DNA from: Cyathus striatus | Taxonomy: Eukaryota; Basidiomycota; Agaricomycetes; Agaricales; Nidulariaceae | Length of the DNA stretch: 64,000 nucleotides | Direction: 5' to 3' | NCBI GenBank assembly: GCA_025738555.1 | Contig: JAOVFP010000019.1 | Location: 1,550,001 to 1,614,000 of the forward strand | In this document: positions 57,687 through 64,000 of the stretch, piece by piece | How the letters are laid out: every line of letters starts with the position of its first letter | Position numbering within the stretch: position 1 is the first letter of the stretch | Position numbers and translations under genes: made by a program | The notes under the pieces: model-generated | What the model was told of the DNA's origin: nothing | The model's input: only the letters and a program-made list of their open reading frames with translations | Databases searched by the model: none

Positions 57687-58181
57687 ACTATTAAGGAGGA
57701 AAAAAGCCAATCTTAAGGTAAATTTAGTCGAAAATAGCACAATAAGATACTTAAGGCAAATAAGCTGAGGTCCAGTACTTATTCCGACTAATAATATAGA
57801 GATAAGGAGCCATTAGCTTAAACTAAGGTAGTTTAAGCTGTAAATTAATATAATTTAATCGCATGGTCCTACTTTATGTTGTCACATTAGGTATACATTA
57901 GATAGATTCAGCTTGGAATTAGGTGATTCAAGATAAGAATTAATCCAATTTAAATAGATATTGTTCCATTTTAATCATACATTAGGCAGATATTAGGTAT
58001 GTTTTTGCAATTTAAATTTCACATAAGAAAGGAATAGGTCTATCTCACAACATAATATCAATAGACATGCATGGTTCAATATTAGCTATTAATCTACATG
58101 CAATGAATGGCCTATAAAGGCAGTAACAATCTATGTACTTATATTAGATGAGCGACAGGGTAAGAAAGGCTACTACAGAAT
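57687..58181. other. convergent intergenic region
   Basis: AT-rich; lies between the 3' ends of the peptidase gene (plus) and the DUF6532 gene (minus). No feature recognised. Confidence 0.5.
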
Positions 58182-60761
58182 CTATTGCGTGGTCGCATAT
58201 TTAGTGAGGTCCATTATACGAAGACGGTTCACACCCTTCTTCGGAATGGCGACAGGTTGATCACTACAAAAATAGAAACTGTCAATAGTACATCAGAATG
58301 ATAATACAACTGAGACTAACCTGACTTTGTTATAGAGCGCATGCATTATGACATGGAACACATTAGGGTACTCGCCCTTCAGAGCTTCGAGAGTCTCCAC
58401 GTGGTCCTGGTAGGTTGCAGCAAATATATTGCCATCGAATGGCCGCATCATTTTGATACCATCCTTCCATTCGAGGAGAGCGGCATATACCTAGTAAAAT
58501 ATCAGCATTACACTGTATACTGATGCCTGAAAAGAAAAACATACTGCAGTTGCTCCCAGAGCCACCATTGCAATAGGGAGCTCGAGCTCATCTACCCTAT
58601 TGATCTTCTCGTTGTGCTTCATTACAACTTCATGGCCGATTGATGATGGAAGTTGAAAGAAGCTTTCTTTGATCGTTTCCAAAATGGCCGGATTGAGGTA
58701 AGGGTCGCTCGTATTGGGAACCCATTTCTAGCCATAACAGTGAGCATAAGCAAATGAATTATAAGCACGTAAACCCACAGATGTAGCGTTCCATTCCCCC
58801 GGAAAGATATAGGCGCCATCGTTGTCAAAAAGGCTGACGACGCGCTGCTCACACTTTGCTCCAGTTCCTAAGAGATACACCGCAATTTGAGCTGCAGCGT
58901 TAACCTTCGTAGGACTTCGTGCCATTGCAAGGTGGTCCAAAACCTATGAGTGTTTTACTAAGTGATAATACAATGAATGATATTCATTCACTCACCACAT
59001 TTCCAAGCTTAGCACGGAATTCAAGATCCTGTTTGAGCCGCTGGCGAACGTCCTCCATTCCATCAACACCTATGTTACGCTCAGCTGCTGCATACATAAG
59101 TGCTTGTCGGTATTCATTGCGACACTGAAACTCGGGCCAGGCATGGACCATTAACTGGTTCACAGTCTCGACCTGAATCGTATCTGTAAGCAAAAACCTA
59201 ATGAGATCATTCTGCGTATTCAAACGCAGACTTCTGCTGCCTGTAGGGAGAATGAGAGATGCATGCTTGGGCCAGTTGGTACGCAACGTCACCAAGTCTT
59301 GCAAGTTTGGTTTGCTGTCAACAATTTTGGGTTGCTGCGAAGACCAACATAAGAAACTATTGTAATTGAGTTGACATTAACATTACCTCTCTCAAAAACA
59401 CAGTATCACGATGAGACTAGAGCGTAAGAAATGGACTTAGAGTAAGTAATTATAGTTAGAGTGTTTGTAACTCACCAATTTCTTAGAGGCGACATGTGCA
59501 ATACTTTTCGACTGATGTTTCAATGATTGCTTCACTGGTATAACTTCAGCTTCATCAGAATTGTAGTCAGCTTCGTATTCGGATGACTGAGGGACTGAGT
59601 GGACCACTGATGATGATCTGCTATGCTGTGCTCGAACAGATGAGTGGGCGTTGACTTCTTCGACCTCTTCATCAGGATCAGAAAACAGTTTGTGTGCATC
59701 ACGGGAGGAATGAGTTTTGATAGCTGAATGTGGTGGTTCTCTAATGATAGGGACCTGTGCTCCATGTGGTAAGTAATAATATGCATAAGAAAAAACTGCA
59801 AACATACCTCTAGTGCTGTGTCAAGATCCTCAGCATTGCAATCCTCCTCTCCTGAGGGTTCAGAGTCGGTTCGTTCGAAATGTTTCTCTTCAATGTCATC
59901 GCCCTCTTCTTCGTTATCCTCAGCATCTTCAGAGTTGACGTCGCCTTGGTACTGCCGTGTAACGGGAACCGGTTTCTTTGCATTCCTGCTCAGTTGGTGG
60001 TCAGTTGACTTTGAAGAACCTATTAATAACATCCACATCAGAGACTTCATCATCATGTGGCAATAGTAACGTACCATATGTCTGGGGTTGGGCCTTTGGT
60101 GCGGCATCATGCTGGATGTCATTGTCTTCGAGTTCGGCATCACTTTCAATAATAACCGACCTCGTTTTGTAACCTAATTCAGAAACCTGTCATCATGACA
60201 TTCAATATGATCAAGTATCAACAAACTTTGGTTCCCTTTCTCTCTCCCTCCATTGACCTTACGACCATGCTGGCTCCCTTTCGCTCAACTTTCTTTGTCT
60301 ACACCATTGGCTTGCTTCTTCTTTGCTGGCTTGTCTGAATGCTTCTTTACAACTACATGGTCTTCTGGTAGTTCGGTCTCGGATTCTAGATATATAATCA
60401 GTGCAAGTCCGTCTCACAAGCCATTTCTATGCGTACCATCTGTGTTGCCACGCTTCCGTTTCCCTCGAAGATCCCGAGCTTTTTGCTCTCCATTGCCATC
60501 TCACTTCCACACTAGTAAGTCATCTCTCTGTTAGTGAATACTAACAGATGCAAGTACAGGTAGCTCACCTGGGTTCAAAAGGGCGTTCTTCTTCGCTGTT
60601 TGTATGCCTGGTATTTAAAATGTAAGTGTAAAATCTATAAATTTATGAATATATCATAAGTACTGACCTATAGTAGCCACCTCATCTTCCAATTGGCGGT
60701 CAGCAATTGCTTGAAGAACTTCATTCTGCCTACGAGTCGTGTTTGCATTTCGAGATGGCAT
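58182..60761 (-). CDS. DUF6532-domain protein, multi-exon
   Basis: Starts MPSRNANTTRRQNEVLQ at 60761 and ends LTKYATTQ at 58182. The first half is a disordered Ser/Asp/Glu-rich region with basic patches (VVVKKHSDKPAKKK) and acidic runs (SEDAEDNEEEGDDIEE). The DUF6532 domain occupies about 59300-58182. It has LQDLVTLRTNWPKHASLILP, HLAMARSPTKVNAAAQIAVY, GAYIFPGEW, KWVPNTSDPYLNPAILETIK, LPIAMVALGATA, VYAALLEWKDG and FHVIMHALYNKV. A TAG that seems to interrupt the domain is removed by a 47-nt GT-AG intron after GEWNATS. DUF6532 proteins are abundant in agaricomycetes, function unknown, often near transposons. I see no lesion; exact exon borders in the acidic half are not all resolved. It diverges from the Plavaka gene. 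Confidence 0.7.
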
Positions 60762-61021
60762 AGTGAAAATGGGAAAGATAGCGGGAGTGTAGAACAACAT
60801 GCAGTGGACAGTATGGAGAAGGTGGTTAGGGGGGTAGAAGTGGACACGTCAAGTGAGTTGCAATTTGTTGCCCCAGTATGATGGCGCCGAATTGTGGGCT
60901 GACACTAGTGACAGATATGCTTCGATAGTCTTCGCCTCCTAGCCGTTCTCACTTACAAGTTACTACTCGGTAGTCATCTGATCTCTACTCGCTACTTTTG
61001 TTCTCTATATTGTAATTCGCC
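60762..61021. promoter_or_regulatory. divergent intergenic (shared promoter region)
   Basis: A 260-bp gap between the starts of the DUF6532 gene (minus) and the Plavaka transposase (plus). Both must be driven from here. No specific element identified beyond a short AT-rich patch near 61005. Confidence 0.5.
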
Positions 61022-64000
61022 ATGGCAGCTCGACAATACACCTGCTTTGCATGCAATATGAAGGACTTGACTTTTCATGGCTATGCTTCACATATTCGAC
61101 AAAGCAAAAATCCTTTTTGCCATCAATATCACGAATTGCAAGTTCAGCAAGAGGCCTGGATGCAGAGTGTTGAAGACCAGAGGAATCTGAACCACGATGC
61201 AATATCCTTCGATGGCGATATGTTCAGAACAATGGATGACTACAGTAATGATTCATATGGACAGGATATAGGGGAGGATGGGGTGGGTGTAGATGGATCT
61301 GATGATGAGGATTTATATGATGCCGCTGCCGCTGCTGAGTTGGAGTATGACTGGGAGCCAGTTCGAGATGGGCAATACCCAATGGATGAAGATTACGATG
61401 ATGAAGATGAATTCAACACCCAGGCTCAGATATGACATGAACAAGCAACTCGTATTGCTGCAGAGGAGTGTGCCCATACATGGCACTCTCAAATCGTTCG
61501 CTTCTCCGACATCTATCCGACATCTCAACCTGGGGCAATACTGCGCCAGTCTAACCGCTTGGACGAAGTCTATCAAAGTAGCATTCCAAGTAACACAAAC
61601 CCATGGGCTCCATTCAACTCACGACTTGACTGGGAGGTAGCAAAGTGGGCAAAATGCCGAGGACCTAGTTCCAGTGCATTCTCAGAACTTCTCAAAATTG
61701 ACGGCATATGTGCTTTACATCTCATCCTATCTGATAACTGACAGACCTAAAATAGTTTCAGGAAACACTCAACTTGTCATACAAGAACACTCGGGAATTA
61801 AACAAGATTATTGATACAAAACTTCCTGGTGGGCACCCAGAGTTTCAAAGACGGGAGGTTCTTATCGCTGGTGAATCCTTTGAATTCTACTCCAGAGATA
61901 TTCTGGAATGCATTTGCTCACTTTGGGGTGATACTGAATTCACTGAACATCTCATTTTCGAACCTCAGCGGCATTTTGTGGATGCTACTCACACTGTTCG
62001 TCAGTACCATGACATGCACACTGCCAAATGGTGGTGGTCAACGCAGGTAAGACTTTAACACTTTCTTTTATGTCATTTATTCTTAAACTTTTACAGCGAA
62101 AGATTGAGAAGCACACTGAACGAAAGGACTGTACCGTCATTCCCATACTCATATCCTCCGACAAGACTCAGCTCACAACGTTCCGTAACAAAACAGCATA
62201 TCCAGTCTATATGACGATTGGCAACATACCGAAGCATCTTAGGCGGAAGTCTTCTCGGCATGGACAGGTGCTCCTTGACTATCTTCCAACCACAAAGCTG
62301 GATCATATAAAAAATGAGTCTTCTTGCCGCCATGCTCTCTCCAATCTATTTCACACCTGCATGAGTTTCATTCTGAAGCCTTTGCAAGCAGCTGGTCGTG
62401 AAGGAGTCGAACTTATCAGTGGGGATGGAGCAGTGAGGCAATGCTACCCAATTCTTGCAGCTTACATTGCGGACTATCCAGAGCAAGTATTAGTAGCACT
62501 TATCAAAAGTGGGTTATGTCCTTCATGCCCTGCTTCTCGAGAAGGAATTGGCGAGCAGCCAACCTATCTACCCCCTCGCGACGATAGGGTGATTCGTACG
62601 GCATTAGACACAGTTCTGGCTGGCTCTATTAAATTTACGAAGGCCTGCACTGAGGCAGGAATTAAACCTAATCCAGATCCCTTTTGGAAAAACCTTCCAT
62701 TCGTTAACATATATAATTCCATCACGCCTGACGTTCTACATCAACTTTTCCAAGGTATTATTAAACACGTCATTACTTGGGTCCGCTCTGCTGTTGGTGA
62801 TGCAGAGATTGATGCAAGATGTCGTCGCATTCCCCCAAATCACCATATTCGTCAGTTTATGAGGGGCATTTCTAATCTCTCTCGGGTCACAGGGACAGAG
62901 CATGATCAAATTTCTCGCTTCCTGTTAGCCCTCATCATCGATGTCCAGTTTCCGAATCACGCTGACATATCCAGTCGCCAACTCGTGCAAACTGTACGCG
63001 CCCTTCTAGATTTTATACAATTCGCTAGGTACCCAGTACACTCTGATGAGACACTTGCACTTCTTGAAGCTGCTCTCGAGACTTTTCACAACAACAAGAG
63101 CATATTCATCAATCTCGAGATACGTTCCGACTTCAACATTATCAAGCTTCATTATATGCAACACTACCGGTATTTTATTGAACTCTATGGAACAACTGAC
63201 AACACAGACACGCAGTATACAGAGCGCCTTCATATCGATCTTGCCAAGGATGCCTTCAGATCAACAAATGGAAAAGACGAGTTCGCGCAAATGACCTTAT
63301 GGCTTGAACGAAAAGAATGGGTCTTTCAACGTAATAACTTCATTTAGTGTCGCTTTTTACGTCCTCCTGTTCTGTCAGTCCATATGCCTTTGCCAATCCC
63401 CCATCTTGTTCAGCCATGCACACTGCAAATGTCAAAAGACCCATCTTGCCGTGGGGTCTCATTCTCAACTCTACAAGAAGAATACGGTGCATTAGACTTT
63501 GAGAATGCACTCGCTCGAATGGTAGTACAGTATCAGCACCCGGAATTCAAGCGACCTCAGGAAATTCGAAATGCGAGCCACAGACTTCCAATGCTCTGTC
63601 AATCTGTCGCTGTCTACCATTGAATCAAGTTCGTTAGTAGGGACCCATTCGCTGTTGATGCTGCTGCTCAAGACGTGGTTGACTCTATCCATGCTCAACC
63701 ATCTCGTACTGGCAAGCATAACGTGAAAATACCAGCACGATTTGATACCGCTCTCATAGACTTTCAGGATGGACAGGTTCATGGAGTTGAAGGTATGTAC
63801 TTACTACTCCGTCATACTACATGAATGCGATAGCTACTGACTTTACATTTACCTTATATTAGCATACGCTGTTGCTCAGATCCGCTGTGTCTTCTCCCTT
63901 CCATCTCGGGTTGCAGAAGAATGGTTCAAAGGCGGCCTTCCTTCAAAGCACTTCGCATATGTTGATTGGTTCACACCCTTTTCAGCTGCTGTGATCGATG
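61022..64000 (+). pseudogene. Plavaka-type transposase with internal stops, cut by window edge
   Basis: Starts MAARQYTCFACNMKDLTF with a C2H2-like knuckle (C-x2-C, then H-x-R, CHQYH), followed by an acidic spacer. The Plavaka core follows: LLKIDG, LSYKNTRELNKIIDTKLPGG, LIFEPQRHFVDATHTVR, YHDMHTAKWWWSTQ, then after a 50-nt intron (62047-62096) ISSDKTQLTTFRNKTAYPVY, TIGNIPKHLRRKSSRHGQVL, ISGDGAVRQCYPILAAYIAD, NSITPDVLHQLFQGIIKHV and more. Lesions: TGA at 61433-61435; a first intron whose donor reads ATATGT where GTATGT is expected (after ATT GAC GGC); and TGA near 63622 in AVYH-stop-IKF. The last exon, after an intron ending at 63862, runs off the edge at VDWFTPFSAAVID. It cannot make a full transposase as read. 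Confidence 0.85.

Noticed and set aside
58728..58780. Nonsense mutation in the DUF6532 domain
   Set aside because: The TAG falls inside a 47-nt GT-AG intron whose removal joins GEWNATS to KWVPNTSDPYLNP in frame.

Overview
The window looks like nuclear DNA of an agaricomycete (mushroom-forming basidiomycete). Genes are cut by short GT-AG introns of about 40-70 nt. The recognisable families are typical of that group: a lineage-expanded SET-domain family, F-box proteins, Pcl-type cyclin-like proteins, an MLKL-like N-terminal-domain protein, a DUF6532 protein, an Ulp1/C48 peptidase and a Plavaka transposase. No species can be named from the sequence. All calls are from reading and translating the sequence by eye; no search was run.

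Layout. 0.5-3.8 kb: a SET-family pseudogene (minus strand) cut in two by a 2.07-kb Mutator-like element that carries arrays of a GGCAACGTCA motif. 5.5 kb: a small secreted protein, then a purine-rich degenerate repeat. 7.3 kb: a short gene sharing a C-terminal module with a gene at 50.7 kb. 9-12 kb: a hAT-like element and a MITE. 12.4-13.9 kb: a SET gene. 14.2-20 kb: a CACTA-like element and a long inverted repeat. 23.7-44 kb: the gene-rich core, with six more SET paralogues on both strands, two F-box copies (one intact, one broken) and two cyclin-like genes. 44.9-55 kb: two TRM44-like pseudogene copies, a second hAT-like element and the MLKL-like gene with a broken partial duplicate. 55.3-64 kb: an Ulp1-like peptidase gene disrupted by an insertion, a DUF6532 gene, and, diverging from it, a Plavaka transposase with internal stops that runs off the right edge.

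The dominant theme is birth and death of one SET family. Eight copies lie in 44 kb. All keep a phase-2 intron inside the codon for the Ser of the SAM-binding NHS motif. Four copies (B, C, E, F) look sound. Copy A is shattered by a transposon, D carries an in-frame TGA, H is cut short after the SET core, and G has an altered NHSC motif. Several transposons could be delimited to the base because both terminal inverted repeats and target-site duplications are visible.
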